64,000 bases of DNA from Bacteroides sp. 519 (GCF_010500955.1 NZ_QVMJ01000024.1:85926-149925), one strand, 5' to 3'; positions 1-9,578 are shown, counted from the first letter of the stretch. The notes: a model not told the origin generated them from the sequence alone. Program-made: numbers and translations.

Positions 1-22
1 AATTATATAAAACTAATATGTT

Positions 23-1480
23 ATGAAGATCACTCAACAGAGATATACTGATACAGGTACAATACTAAGCACAATGGATATCAATACCTTTGTGTAAAAA
101 ATAGAGACAGAAGCCAAGGCACAGCCCGTTTCCGGTTTTCGCGAACAACTAAAAGGTATATTACCCGATATGTCTATTGATGAGGAACACAAGCCGCCCC
201 GGATATTGCCTGCGGCAGAATTTCGCAAAGTAAATAACCAAAAACAGTTGAAGGCATATAATGGTATAATAGAGTTAACTGTTGGTCCCTTATCAGGTAA
301 AGCAGAAATTGCACTTGTAAAGCGTATTGCATGGGATCAGCCGCAAACACGGTTGGTATTTACTGGTTCGAGCGGACGAACAGTGAAGATATGGACAACT
401 TTTACCCGCCCCGATAATTCGCTTCCAACCACCTATGAATCGGCAGAAACCTTTCATGCACATGCTTACCGATTGGCGGTGAAATGTTATCAACCCCAAA
501 TACCTTTCGATATATTGCTTAAGGAGCCCAAACTGGAACAATATTCGCGACTTTCTTTCGATCCCGAACCAATGTATCGTCCGGATTCTATTCAGTTTTA
601 TTTGGCACAACCAGTTTCAATGCCCGATGAACAAACGCATCGGGAAGCAAAACTGGCCGAAAAGTCGCCTCTGGAACGTGCCGTTCCGGGGTATGAAACC
701 GAAGAAGCCTGCATAATGCTGTTCGAAGCCGCCGTGCAGAAAACATATACCGAACTAACCGCAGCCGAGAACAGTGGGGCAATTCCTATGGGCCAAGATC
801 TGCAACCCATAGTTACCCGTTTGGCCGAGAACTGTTTCCTTTCCGGTATTCCTGAGGAAGAAACGGTTAAACGCATAAGTTATCATTATTACATGCGGCT
901 AAAAAGCGATGTTATCCGTCAGATAGTGCGTAGTGTTTATCAGGAATACAAGGGTTTTGGTACACAAGACTCCATGAGCAAAGAACAGCGATTGGCTTTG
1001 CAAATAGACGAATTTATGAAGCGCCGTTACGATTTTCGTTACAACACACAAGTGGGCGATGTAGAGTATCGCGAACGGCATTCTTTCCGTTTTCGCTTTT
1101 CGCCTATCGACAAACGTGCCATGAATAGCATTGCAATCGATGCCCAACACGAAGGTATCCCGCTGTGGGACAGGGATGTAAATCGGTATATTTACTCCAA
1201 CCGGGTGCCGGTATTCAATCCGCTAACAGATTATCTCTATAACCTTTCGCGTTGGGATGGAGTAGATCGCATAGGTCCGCTGGCACAAACAGTTCTTTGT
1301 GCCAATCCACATTGGCCTGCGCTGTTTCATCGTTGGTTTCTTAACGCGTGGTACGAAAACGAAAAGACAAGGAAAGCCTTTCAACGAAGCACTGCATATC
1401 AGGTCATTAGCAGTAACGATCAAAAGATCAAAAAATCTGAGTTAAGATATTCGCTGGAAATACCAGAAATAGGGAAATAG
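23..1480 (+). pseudogene. VirE N-terminal/BT4734-like protein with VapE-like start, broken
   Basis: Reading from the ATG at 23 gives 24 codons, then TAA at 95-97, then the same frame stays open to the TAG at 1478-1480. The frame before and after the stop reads as one protein, so this looks like a nonsense mutation. Translation from the next Met (170) would give 436 residues. The N-terminal part resembles the BT4734-like/VirE N-terminal family found in Bacteroidales mobile elements. Around residue 350 (counted from 170) begins a VapE-like segment (NPLTDYLYNLSRWDG), but the protein ends soon after, with no P-loop. Family members are usually much longer. The 3' end runs into an AAATAGG word array that supplies the stop codon. 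I infer a decayed mobile-element gene; the family assignment is from memory of motifs. Confidence 0.7.
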
Positions 1481-1490
1481 GAAATAGGAA
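1466..1490. repeat. AAATAGG heptamer array
   Basis: Three consecutive copies of a 7-8 base word (GAAATAGG, GAAATAG, GAAATAGG). The array contains the stop of the broken VirE-like gene on the plus strand and lies 11 bases from the stop of the convergent GH3 gene at 1502. There is no opposing arm, so this is a single-arm member of the word-array group found throughout the window. Confidence 0.7.
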
Positions 1491-1501
1491 GATTCGGAGA
1501 G

Positions 1502-4474
1502 TTACTTCATCGCCTTATAAATAACCTCTTGTATCTGCCCCCGGATATTCATCTGCCCCAGCTTATTGTTCCATGGTTCGGGATATGTGCGGTTACTAAC
1601 AAAAACATATACAATCTTGTTATCCGGATCAACCCAGGCTCCGGTACCAGTAAATCCGGTATGGCCATAAGCCGACCATGGGGTGGAAGAACTGCATGGG
1701 CTTTTGGCCGGATTCTTTCTGTCGGGTTTATTATACCCTAATCCCCGGTGACTGAGTTTAGACTTATCGGTAGTAAATACATGGCAGGTTTCTTTGCTCA
1801 GGTAGCGTCTGCCATTGTATTCGCCTCCGTCCAATATCATTTGATGGATAGCAGCAATATCTCTGGCGGTTGAAAATAATCCGGCATTTCCGGATACCCC
1901 ACCTTGGAATGCAGCAGTTTCATCATGAACATATCCCTGCAAAGTTGTTTTCCGGATAAAGTTATCGGTTGCCGACGGAACAATATCATCTTTCTTAAAG
2001 TACCTCAATGGCAGGAAAGCGGTGTGAGTTAGCTTCATGGGGTTATAGAATTCTTTCATCAGGTAATCGTCTAACGACATTCCGCTAAGTTTTTCTACCA
2101 ATTTCTGCAAAACAACAAAACCTACACAACTGTATCTGTAGCGCTTGTCACCCAGTTTAGCCTCCTTAATGGTGTTGACAACCGTATCGCTAAATGCTTT
2201 ACTCAACCAAAGGTTTTCGGATACCTGAAGCGGGTGTTCATTATCCGGTTTGGATGAAGTAAGCCCTTTGATAAACTTAAAATTGGGCTGCCCATACATC
2301 TTGGCATCAATCTGGGCAGTGTGTAATTCGTCACTGCCTTGGCGAAGCAAACGCCCCGGATAGCTGCTCTTATCAATTGCGCGTTGGTAAAAAGCAATCG
2401 AAGAAGGTAGTCCGGATTGATGATACAACAGTTCCCGTATTGTAATATCTTCCTTATCTGTACCTGTAAAATACTCAAGATGCTTGGATATCTTATCCGA
2501 AAGGTTAAACAATCCCTTATCGTATAGTTTCATTACAGCCAGCAAAGTAGCACTTGTTTTGGTTAACGAAGCAATATCGTAAATGCTTTCGGGGGTAACA
2601 GCAGTGCTTTTACTATCCGTGGTAAATGTACCAAATGCTTTATCGTACATTGCTTTACCGTTTTTCAGGATAACCACCTGAGCACCCGGAAACGCTCCTT
2701 CTTTAATCCCTTTACTAACAATAGAGTCGATATTTTGCAGCACTTTCGAACTTAATCCATACTCTTCCGGAATGTACACCTGCGGCTTGGTTGGAATGGT
2801 ATATCCTACCCCTGCCTTAAATGCATTGCCTATGCTGGCAGATAACCGTCCGTTGATGGTAGCTTCGCCAAACACTGCATTGGCGGTGTACTCTTGAATA
2901 TCCCTGTCGTTAACATGACAAAGAATAACACCGGCAGCATTATACAAAGGAACTTCAATCTGTGTAAGTTGTTTCATGGGGATGAAACACACATAAATCA
3001 CTTGCGCTTCTTTAGCAAATTCGGCAAAGAAAGCCTGATAAGGTGCTAGCTGGCGCTCGTTGATGTTAACAATAATCCGTTTAAATGCAGCCAGTTTACT
3101 ATGCAATGCTTTCCGTTCGGCAGCAGGCATATTGGCTTTTAAGTCGAATATTGTAGGAGTAGCATGTTTCTTCAAAGTCTGGTTAAAGGTGCTTCCGTTT
3201 CCTACATTTATTACTGCTACCTCTTTTACATCCTTGTCGATAGGCAATACACCATTCTTGTTGCTTAACACAGTTAGGGCACCTACTTTTAAACGAATGG
3301 CCAGTTCGCGGGCGTTTTGTGTATTGATGCGGTTGCTCAACCCCGATATTTGTATCTTACCCTGATCGGCAACCCCCAGAATGTATTTGTAGGTTAGTAC
3401 CTTTTTACACTTCTGATCTATATCTGTTTCGGTGATTTCTCCTTTTTTAACTGCTTCGAGTACTGCGTCGATTTCGGCCTTCAGGTTACGTCGGGCCAGT
3501 ACCATGTGGTGTCCGGCCTTGAGTGCATCTAACGATACATTCTTGAACGAGGCTACACCCTTCATTTCCAAAGCATCGGTAAAGATAAGCCCCTGAAAGC
3601 CGAGTTCTTCGACCAACAAATTGTGTGTTATGGCTCTTGATAGTGAAGCCGGAACGCCTTTGGTTGATTCTAATGCAGGAACTTCTAAGTGTCCTACCAT
3701 CATACCGCTTACCCCGGCGTTGATTGCTTCCTTAAAAGGATAGAGTTCAACAGTATCCAAACGCGCGCGTGGAAAAGATAATACCGGAAGCGCATGATGC
3801 GAATCTACATCCGTATCACCGTGTCCTGGAAAGTGTTTGGATACGGATAATACGCCGCCACTTTCCAAACCGAGTGAATAGGAGATTACTTTATCGGCTA
3901 CATCCTTGGGAATCTCGCCAAACGAGCGGGTGTTAATAACCGGGTTCCGTGGATTGATATTCACATCGGCCACAGGCGCAAAGTTAACATGTACGCCCAG
4001 CTCGCGACATTGACGGGCTATTTCTTGTCCGTACTCGTAGATCAGTTTATCATCCTGAATACAACCCAACACCATATTGCGTGGATAGACCGGAGTATCT
4101 TTCAGGCGCATAGAGAGCCCCCACTCACCATCAAAAGTAATCATTAATGGTACTTTGGCTTCTTCTTGGGCCAGGTTAATAAGCCGGGCCTGATTCTCTA
4201 ATACCCCACCCGAGAACAAAAGTCCGCCAACTTTATTGGTCGACACGGCATTCTTCAGGTTATTAATATTGGCCTGACTTTCCAGCGGTGCAATGGTATG
4301 GATAAATAACTGCCCAACCTTTTCTTTTAAAGATAGCTTGTTGAACACCGAGTCTACCCATTGTTTGCACTCTACATCCTGCGAGGCTTTATAAAGCAGT
4401 AGAGGCTCGGTTTGCGCATTAAGGTTTAAAAGACATAATAGTAAGCTCAGGCTAATTAAAAATTTTCTGATCAT
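1502..4474 (-). CDS. GH3 beta-N-acetylhexosaminidase fused to a serine hydrolase (exported)
   Basis: A 990-residue protein with a signal peptide (residues 1-20, ending LNAQ). Residues about 40-370 are a NagZ-like GH3 domain: KHFPGHGD at 213-220, the Asp-x-His dyad D224/H226, and the nucleophile Asp300 in FTDALEM are all present. Residues about 575-985 are a class C beta-lactamase-like serine hydrolase with SLTK (Ser636, Lys639) and HTG (938-940). The YxN position reads YSC (781-783), so the Asn is replaced by Cys. NagZ enzymes release GlcNAc from peptidoglycan fragments, so a role in muropeptide or amino-sugar turnover outside the cytoplasm is likely. It lies downstream of its degenerate paralogue (4550-7543) on the same strand. 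Confidence 0.9.
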   Translation of the reverse strand: MIRKFLISLSLLLCLLNLNAQTEPLLLYKASQDVECKQWVDSVFNKLSLKEKVGQLFIHTIAPLESQANINNLKNAVSTNKVGGLLFSGGVLENQARLINLAQEEAKVPLMITFDGEWGLSMRLKDTPVYPRNMVLGCIQDDKLIYEYGQEIARQCRELGVHVNFAPVADVNINPRNPVINTRSFGEIPKDVADKVISYSLGLESGGVLSVSKHFPGHGDTDVDSHHALPVLSFPRARLDTVELYPFKEAINAGVSGMMVGHLEVPALESTKGVPASLSRAITHNLLVEELGFQGLIFTDALEMKGVASFKNVSLDALKAGHHMVLARRNLKAEIDAVLEAVKKGEITETDIDQKCKKVLTYKYILGVADQGKIQISGLSNRINTQNARELAIRLKVGALTVLSNKNGVLPIDKDVKEVAVINVGNGSTFNQTLKKHATPTIFDLKANMPAAERKALHSKLAAFKRIIVNINERQLAPYQAFFAEFAKEAQVIYVCFIPMKQLTQIEVPLYNAAGVILCHVNDRDIQEYTANAVFGEATINGRLSASIGNAFKAGVGYTIPTKPQVYIPEEYGLSSKVLQNIDSIVSKGIKEGAFPGAQVVILKNGKAMYDKAFGTFTTDSKSTAVTPESIYDIASLTKTSATLLAVMKLYDKGLFNLSDKISKHLEYFTGTDKEDITIRELLYHQSGLPSSIAFYQRAIDKSSYPGRLLRQGSDELHTAQIDAKMYGQPNFKFIKGLTSSKPDNEHPLQVSENLWLSKAFSDTVVNTIKEAKLGDKRYRYSCVGFVVLQKLVEKLSGMSLDDYLMKEFYNPMKLTHTAFLPLRYFKKDDIVPSATDNFIRKTTLQGYVHDETAAFQGGVSGNAGLFSTARDIAAIHQMILDGGEYNGRRYLSKETCHVFTTDKSKLSHRGLGYNKPDRKNPAKSPCSSSTPWSAYGHTGFTGTGAWVDPDNKIVYVFVSNRTYPEPWNNKLGQMNIRGQIQEVIYKAMK

Positions 4475-4510
4475 TATTGCTTTGGTTTAATTTTACATCT
4501 GGAAAGTGTG

Positions 4511-4554
4511 CTAGTTACTAACTACTAGCTACTAACTACTAGCTACTAACTACT
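4511..4554. repeat. CTACTAA/CTACTAG heptamer array, single arm
   Basis: Tandem words of seven bases (TACTAAC, TACTAGC alternating) fill the gap between the two GH3 fusion genes. The TAG stop of the upstream gene (4550-4552, read on the minus strand) is made from the last word. No opposing arm is present here, unlike the related array at 7563-7675. Confidence 0.85.
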
Positions 4555-7543
4555 GAATTGATTTATACAACTGTTCTTGAATATTTTGCAAGAGATTCAT
4601 TTGAATAATCTTATCATTCCAAACATCAGGGCATACCCGGTTGCTCAGGAAGATATAAATCAGATTGTTTGTAGGATCTACCCATGTGCAAGTGCCTGTA
4701 AATCCGGTAATACCATAAGTTTCTAATGGAGCTGATGGTGAGCACGGATTGGCTATTGGTGCTGCCGGATCAAAAATACTGGGCTTATCGAATCCCAATC
4801 CCCGGCGACTGATAGTAGATTTCAAACTTGTAAACAGCTCACAGGTTTCTGCACTGAGATAGCGTTTGCCATCCAGTTCGCCCCCATTCAATAACATCTG
4901 GTAGATGCGGCCTACCTCATGAGCAGTAGAGAATAAACCGGCATTACCCGAAATACCTCCCTGGCAGGCGGCCAGTTCATCGTGAACATATCCACACAAA
5001 TCCTGACGGCGGAAATATTCATTGCTTGCAGTTGGCATAATTTCTTCTTTGGTAAAATAACGTAGCGGCAGATATTTTGTTCTGTCAAGCTGCATAGGAG
5101 TAAAGAATTCCATTTCAAGATATTCGTCCAAAGGTTTTTGGGTAATTGCCTCAACCACCAGTTGTAGCAATATAAAACCTGCCGGACTGTATATGTAACG
5201 TTTGTTATCCATTGGCGATTGGTTAATAACCTGCAACATGGTATTTTTAAACGAGTTAGTAAGCCACATATTATCGGCCACATGCAATTGGTGGGTAGCA
5301 GTCTGGGTTTCGGAGAATAAGCCTGTCTTAAATTTGAAATCGGAACATGCCCATGTAAACTCTCCGATACGTGTGTAATGCCACTCGTCAATCCATCCTT
5401 GGGTAAAAGGACCGTTTACACTATTGTCGTCAATTGTTTCGCGATGGAAACGTACATTGGGGGCTAAGCCCGATTCATGAAAAAGCAAATCCTGAATGGT
5501 GATGTCTTTTTTATTGCCCGACCGGAAGTAAGGTACATATTGAGACATTTTATCGGTAAGCTTCAGTTTACCTGTATCGTATAACCGCATGATGGCAAGC
5601 AATGTTCCTGTTGTTTGAGACAAGTCGGCAAGGTCAAATAAATCAGTTGAACGTACCGGGGTCATGTCTTTATCAGAATGTACGCCGAATACCTTATCGT
5701 ATATGGGTTTGCCGTCTTTCAGGATAAGTACCTGGCAACCCGGGAATGCTGCTACCTGTAAGCCAACGTTTACAATAGAGTCTATTCCACGATCGAAGAC
5801 ATACGATTTCATTCCGAAATCTTCGCCAACAAAGCCGATAGGTGTTTGCGGTGTAATAGCAACACCATCGCCAACAGCAAACAGTTCGCCAACAGGCATA
5901 GACATCTTACCTGTGGCAGATGCTTTGCTGTACATTATATCGGCAACTTGTTGCTGTAATTCATCATGAGCCGAATGCGCCAATATAATAGCCGAGGCTT
6001 TTCTTAAAGGAACAGCAGCAGGCAACAACTCTCTGTAGGGAGACAAGAAAGCATACACAACAGGAGCCTTGGTGTCTATCATTTCCAGAAAATCAATGTA
6101 ATGTTCAATATCCAGGTTATCGGTAGTAACACTGATAATTGCTCTGCGACAATTCTTTAACTCGGACGCAATGCGTTTTTGTTCGCTTTCGCTGGCATCT
6201 ATTGGCAAGTGTAATTTAGTGATTGATGCATATTTACCCAAAGCAGCAAGGAAAGCATCATCTTTTCCGGACTCGCCAATACTAACTACAGTAATATCCG
6301 ATGTGTGGTTTGTTAACGGAAGCACATTACCGTAATTAGATAATACAGTAACCGATGCTTTGCGCAGGTCGGATACTAATTGTGTAGCTTCGGGAGTATT
6401 GATGCGTGTATCCAAACCGTTAACCGATACATTCATCGGCCTACTGTTAAGGCCGAACATATATTTATAAGCCAGTACTTTGCGGCATTTGTCTTCAATA
6501 TCTTTTTCGGATATCTCTCCGCTTCTTACGGCTTGCATTACTTCTCTTTGAATTCTTTCAAGATCGCCATTAACCAGAATCATATCGTTTCCGGCTTTCA
6601 GTGCTTTTATTTCAAGTCTGATGGTTCCTATTACATTTCTTTTGTAAAGAGCTTCGCTGAAAATAAGTCCTTTAAAGTTGAGTTCGTCTTTCAATAATCC
6701 GGTGATAATGTTGGACGAGAAAGAAGCTCCGTTCCTTCTTTCGGGATCAAGAGCAGGAAACTTTAAATGGCCAACCATGATTCCACCAATCCCTGCATCT
6801 ATTGCTTTTTTGAACGGATATAACTCTACAGTATCCAGATGTGCGCGTGGGTAAGGAATAATCGGCATGGTAATATCAGCATCGGCTTTGGTATCTCCCT
6901 GGCCGGGGAAATGTTTCAATACGGGTAGAACACCTCCTGTTTGTAAGCCCCGACTGTAAGCCAGTACTTTATCGGTAACAAGTTTGGTTTCTGCTCCAAA
7001 AGATCTTACGTTGATAGATGGGTTTTCGGGGTTGCGTTTAATATCGGCTACGGGAGCAAAGTTTACATGTACACCCAGTTCGCGAAGTTCGCGTGCTACT
7101 TCTCGCCCGTAGGCTTCAATCAGGTGATTGTCTTCAATACATCCCAAAGCTGAATTCTTTGGAAACTCCGGAGTTCCCGGTAATTGGGCTGCTATTCCCC
7201 ATTCTCCTTCAAAGCAGATCAGTGCCGGCATGGCAGAGATGGATTGAATATAATTGGTAAGATTTGCCTGACTGCTAAGGGTTCCTTCGGAGAATAGTAT
7301 TCCACCAGGCATAACCTTCTTTATTGTTTTAGCTATCAACTTTTTGTTGTCCGAACTGTTGTTAGCCTCAACAGAATAAACAAGCAATTGTCCAATCTGC
7401 TCCTTAAGCCCCATACCCATCATAACATTGTTTACCCATTGCTGGCATTGACTATCATCCGGATTGGGCAGGAATGATTTTTGCTGGCCATACATAAGAG
7501 CTGCACAGCAGAAAGATAGAATGGAAACGATTAGTTTTTTCAT
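4550..7543 (-). CDS. GH3/serine hydrolase fusion paralogue, both active sites degenerate
   Basis: A 997-residue exported protein (signal peptide 1-20, ending MYGQ), collinear with the 1502-4474 product. The GH3 domain keeps the fold motif KHFPGQGD (210-217), but its His becomes Gln, the catalytic dyad His becomes Asp (D221-A-D223), and the nucleophile Asp becomes Glu297 (FSEALY). In the serine-hydrolase domain the SxxK position reads DLSQ (640-643), so the nucleophile Ser and the Lys are both lost. The HTG triad reads ITG. The frame is intact along the whole length, which argues against simple decay. A binding or regulatory role beside the active paralogue is an inference. Its expression may come from the upstream nucleotidase genes. 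Confidence 0.88.
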   Translation of the reverse strand: MKKLIVSILSFCCAALMYGQQKSFLPNPDDSQCQQWVNNVMMGMGLKEQIGQLLVYSVEANNSSDNKKLIAKTIKKVMPGGILFSEGTLSSQANLTNYIQSISAMPALICFEGEWGIAAQLPGTPEFPKNSALGCIEDNHLIEAYGREVARELRELGVHVNFAPVADIKRNPENPSINVRSFGAETKLVTDKVLAYSRGLQTGGVLPVLKHFPGQGDTKADADITMPIIPYPRAHLDTVELYPFKKAIDAGIGGIMVGHLKFPALDPERRNGASFSSNIITGLLKDELNFKGLIFSEALYKRNVIGTIRLEIKALKAGNDMILVNGDLERIQREVMQAVRSGEISEKDIEDKCRKVLAYKYMFGLNSRPMNVSVNGLDTRINTPEATQLVSDLRKASVTVLSNYGNVLPLTNHTSDITVVSIGESGKDDAFLAALGKYASITKLHLPIDASESEQKRIASELKNCRRAIISVTTDNLDIEHYIDFLEMIDTKAPVVYAFLSPYRELLPAAVPLRKASAIILAHSAHDELQQQVADIMYSKASATGKMSMPVGELFAVGDGVAITPQTPIGFVGEDFGMKSYVFDRGIDSIVNVGLQVAAFPGCQVLILKDGKPIYDKVFGVHSDKDMTPVRSTDLFDLADLSQTTGTLLAIMRLYDTGKLKLTDKMSQYVPYFRSGNKKDITIQDLLFHESGLAPNVRFHRETIDDNSVNGPFTQGWIDEWHYTRIGEFTWACSDFKFKTGLFSETQTATHQLHVADNMWLTNSFKNTMLQVINQSPMDNKRYIYSPAGFILLQLVVEAITQKPLDEYLEMEFFTPMQLDRTKYLPLRYFTKEEIMPTASNEYFRRQDLCGYVHDELAACQGGISGNAGLFSTAHEVGRIYQMLLNGGELDGKRYLSAETCELFTSLKSTISRRGLGFDKPSIFDPAAPIANPCSPSAPLETYGITGFTGTCTWVDPTNNLIYIFLSNRVCPDVWNDKIIQMNLLQNIQEQLYKSIQ

Positions 7544-7562
7544 TATTGTTTTGTTGTTAGTT

Positions 7563-7675
7563 TTAGTAGTTAGTAGATAGTAGTTAGTAGTTAGTAGTTA
7601 GTAGATAGTAGTTAGTAGATAGTAGAACGATGCCGCATGGCTACTAGCTACTAGCTACTAACTACTATCTACTAT
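7563..7675. repeat. TAGTAGT inverted heptamer array with CCGCATGG spacer
   Basis: The left arm (7563-7625) is built of TAGTAGT and TAGTAGA words. The spacer (7626-7640) ends in CCGCATGG (7633-7640). The right arm (7641-7675) is built of CTACTAG, CTACTAA and CTACTAT words, so the transcript could fold into a long, slippable hairpin. The right arm abuts the TAA of the metallophosphatase gene (7676-7678). It lies inside a same-strand gene cluster, so it may act in mRNA processing or partial termination (inference). Confidence 0.9.
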
Positions 7676-8533
7676 TTACTTTTCAAAAGTTAAATCAATA
7701 CGGCCTACATAGATTCCGCTTTTTCCCATTTGCGAGATGTACACTTCCTTGCCATCAAGGTTCTTATACACATGTAGTTCTTCGAGTAATGTATGTGAGT
7801 GACCTCCCAATATAACATCAATATTGCGGGTATTTTTTACCAGTTCTGTATCGCTGATTGGGTTTTTGGTTGAAGAATACATGCCCAGATGCGAAAGGCA
7901 GATAACAACATTGCAACCTTTCTGGCGAAGCAAAGCAGCTGTTTCGTTGGCCTTTTCATACGGGTTTAAGAACTTTACTCCTTCATAGTTAGATGCTTGC
8001 ACCAAGCCATCGGGATCGGGGCTTAAGCCAAACACACCAATTTTCAATCCTGCTTTCTTAATGATTGTGTAGGGTTTAACAATGCCTTCAAGAACGGTTT
8101 CTGTAAAATCGTAGTTAGCACATACAACAGGGAAATTGGCCATTTTACATAACCGCATCAGGTTATCCATGCCAAAGTCGAACTCATGATTTCCTATTGC
8201 ACCTGCATTGTAACCAATGGTGTTCATCAGGCTTATTTCTACATCTCCCTGAAAAAGATTGTAGTAAGGTGTGCCTTGCGAGAAATCGCCACAATCGAAC
8301 ACCAATAAGTTTGAAGTTTCTTTTCTTACTTCATTAACATAAGAAGCGATTCGTAAGAAACCTCCGTTTCCGGCTGATACCGGATTTTCCAGTTCCGGAC
8401 TAAGTGCCTCAATACGACTATGCACATCGTTAGTGTGCAATATTGTTAATGTTTTGGTTTTCTGTGCCTGCACCGAAACAGACATGCACAACATCAGGAC
8501 TAATATTTTTCCGGATAATATAGAATATTGCAT
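7676..8533 (-). CDS. 5'-nucleotidase metallophosphatase domain protein (exported)
   Basis: A 285-residue protein with a signal peptide ending VSVQAQ. It contains the complete set of calcineurin-like metal motifs of the UshA catalytic domain: HTNDVHS, DCGDFSQG, GNHEFDFG, the His of LSHLG, and GGHSHT. It lacks the substrate-specificity C-terminal domain, which is encoded as a separate protein by the gene just upstream (8555-9322). Both are probably exported and may act together on nucleotides or related phosphoesters in the periplasm. The gap to the upstream gene is 21 bases, so co-transcription is likely. Confidence 0.88.
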   Translation of the reverse strand: MQYSILSGKILVLMLCMSVSVQAQKTKTLTILHTNDVHSRIEALSPELENPVSAGNGGFLRIASYVNEVRKETSNLLVFDCGDFSQGTPYYNLFQGDVEISLMNTIGYNAGAIGNHEFDFGMDNLMRLCKMANFPVVCANYDFTETVLEGIVKPYTIIKKAGLKIGVFGLSPDPDGLVQASNYEGVKFLNPYEKANETAALLRQKGCNVVICLSHLGMYSSTKNPISDTELVKNTRNIDVILGGHSHTLLEELHVYKNLDGKEVYISQMGKSGIYVGRIDLTFEK

Positions 8534-8554
8534 AGCTAATTTTCAACTTTCAAT

Positions 8555-9322
8555 TTACTCAATGATGATTCTTCCTTCTACTGCCGAGGTAATTTCTTTT
8601 CCCTGTTTGGTTTGCTCCACTACATAATCTAAAAAGATTTGCCGGATGGTAGCTTCGGGAATAAACTGTTTGCTTTCGGTTTTTTTAAAAGCAACCAGTC
8701 TGTCGTTGCCTTCGGCCAGATAGTCTATAGTAGCAACTTTGTAGGTCCGGTTGCGGTCGAGCGGTTCGCCACCAATGGTACAACTTATAATTTGTCCATC
8801 GTTGGTTGCGTGTAGCTTTACATTGCTAATGCCTTCGCCCTTTACGGAAACAATATTCTGCATTAATTCTTCTACCAGATCTCCTTTCATTGTTACCATA
8901 CAGAGTGCGTTCAGAAAAGGAAGTATTTCGTAAATATCACCATAAGTAATATCTCCCTTTTTCAGGCTATTACGCAATCCGCCAATATTCATTACTGCTA
9001 TATCGGCCGTTTCATTGAGGTAGTGGGTTGTAGATTCTCTTAAAACATCTGCTACAAGATTCGACAGTAAACTTTCCGGTCGCAAAGCGGGCATATCCAT
9101 AGCACTTTTACCCACTACGGGAGTCATGATACTATCAATCTTTGCTTTGTAAGGAGCCAGTACTGCAATGGCTTTAGTATCGGGTTTGCTATCCCAGGAA
9201 GCGTTTGTTACTGTTTTTTCTCCTGTTATTGTTGTTAGTTTATAAGGTGAATTGCAGGAGGATACAATCATCAAAGACACAACACACATTCCTCTTACAA
9301 CCCTTGAATATATTTGATTCAT
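8555..9322 (-). CDS. 5'-nucleotidase C-terminal domain lipoprotein
   Basis: The product is the 5'-nucleotidase C-terminal (substrate-binding) domain alone, with motifs such as NIGGLRNSLKKGDITYGDIYEILPF in shortened form (NIGGLR, ITYGDIYE). The start at 9322 (MNQIYS) is preferred over 9349, because a TAnnTTTG-type box covers 9347-9354 and the shorter form begins directly with a lipoprotein signal (lipobox VSSC). In standard UshA this domain follows the metallophosphatase domain, but here it is encoded first, so the pair cannot be a frameshifted UshA. It is probably the first gene of the cluster running to 1502. Confidence 0.85.
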   Translation of the reverse strand: MNQIYSRVVRGMCVVSLMIVSSCNSPYKLTTITGEKTVTNASWDSKPDTKAIAVLAPYKAKIDSIMTPVVGKSAMDMPALRPESLLSNLVADVLRESTTHYLNETADIAVMNIGGLRNSLKKGDITYGDIYEILPFLNALCMVTMKGDLVEELMQNIVSVKGEGISNVKLHATNDGQIISCTIGGEPLDRNRTYKVATIDYLAEGNDRLVAFKKTESKQFIPEATIRQIFLDYVVEQTKQGKEITSAVEGRIIIE

Positions 9323-9346
9323 GTTTGTAACGTTACTTATATGATA

Positions 9347-9354
9347 CAAAGATA
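9347..9354 (-). promoter_or_regulatory. Candidate -7 box TATCTTTG
   Basis: On the minus strand this reads TATCTTTG, matching the Bacteroidota consensus TAnnTTTG, 25 bases before the start codon of the nucleotidase lipoprotein gene. I see no clear TTG at the -33 position. Confidence 0.5.
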
Positions 9355-9402
9355 CTTTTTTTTACGCGTAATAAAAAAATCCCCGATATAAAGAGTCAAT
9401 TT

Positions 9403-9508
9403 ATATTTTAACCGCAGAGTTTCGCGGATTAACGCGGAGTTTTTAATTTCTATGCAGCATTGAATCTTAAACTCTGCGAAACTCCGCGTACTCTGCGGTT
9501 AAAAAAGA
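9403..9508. repeat. CCGCAGAG palindromic repeat, copy 1
   Basis: An imperfect palindrome of about 106 bp. The left arm contains ACCGCAGAG, CGCGGATTAACGCGGAG, the spacer contains CTATGCAGCATTG, and the right arm contains CTCTGCG, CTCCGCG and CTCTGCGGT. A nearly identical copy lies at 36412-36518, with two substitutions and one indel by eye. It lies between the nucleotidase promoter and a terminator, with no gene. Confidence 0.9.
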
Positions 9509-9518
9509 ATAACCAAAA

Positions 9519-9551
9519 AGCCCGGACAACAAATTAATGTTGTTCCGGGCT
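9519..9551 (-). terminator. Rho-independent terminator of the nucleotidyltransferase gene
   Basis: The stem AGCCCGGACAACA pairs with TGTTGTTCCGGGCT (one bulge), and on the minus strand it is followed by a T run (CTTTTTGG). It lies 28 bases after the stop of the gene at 9579-10481. Confidence 0.85.
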
Positions 9552-9578
9552 CTATTTCTTTTTATTCAATCTTTTTAT

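Noticed and set aside
7676..9322. A frameshifted ushA gene
   Set aside because: The C-terminal domain is encoded upstream of the metallophosphatase, and each has its own export signal, so it is two genes.
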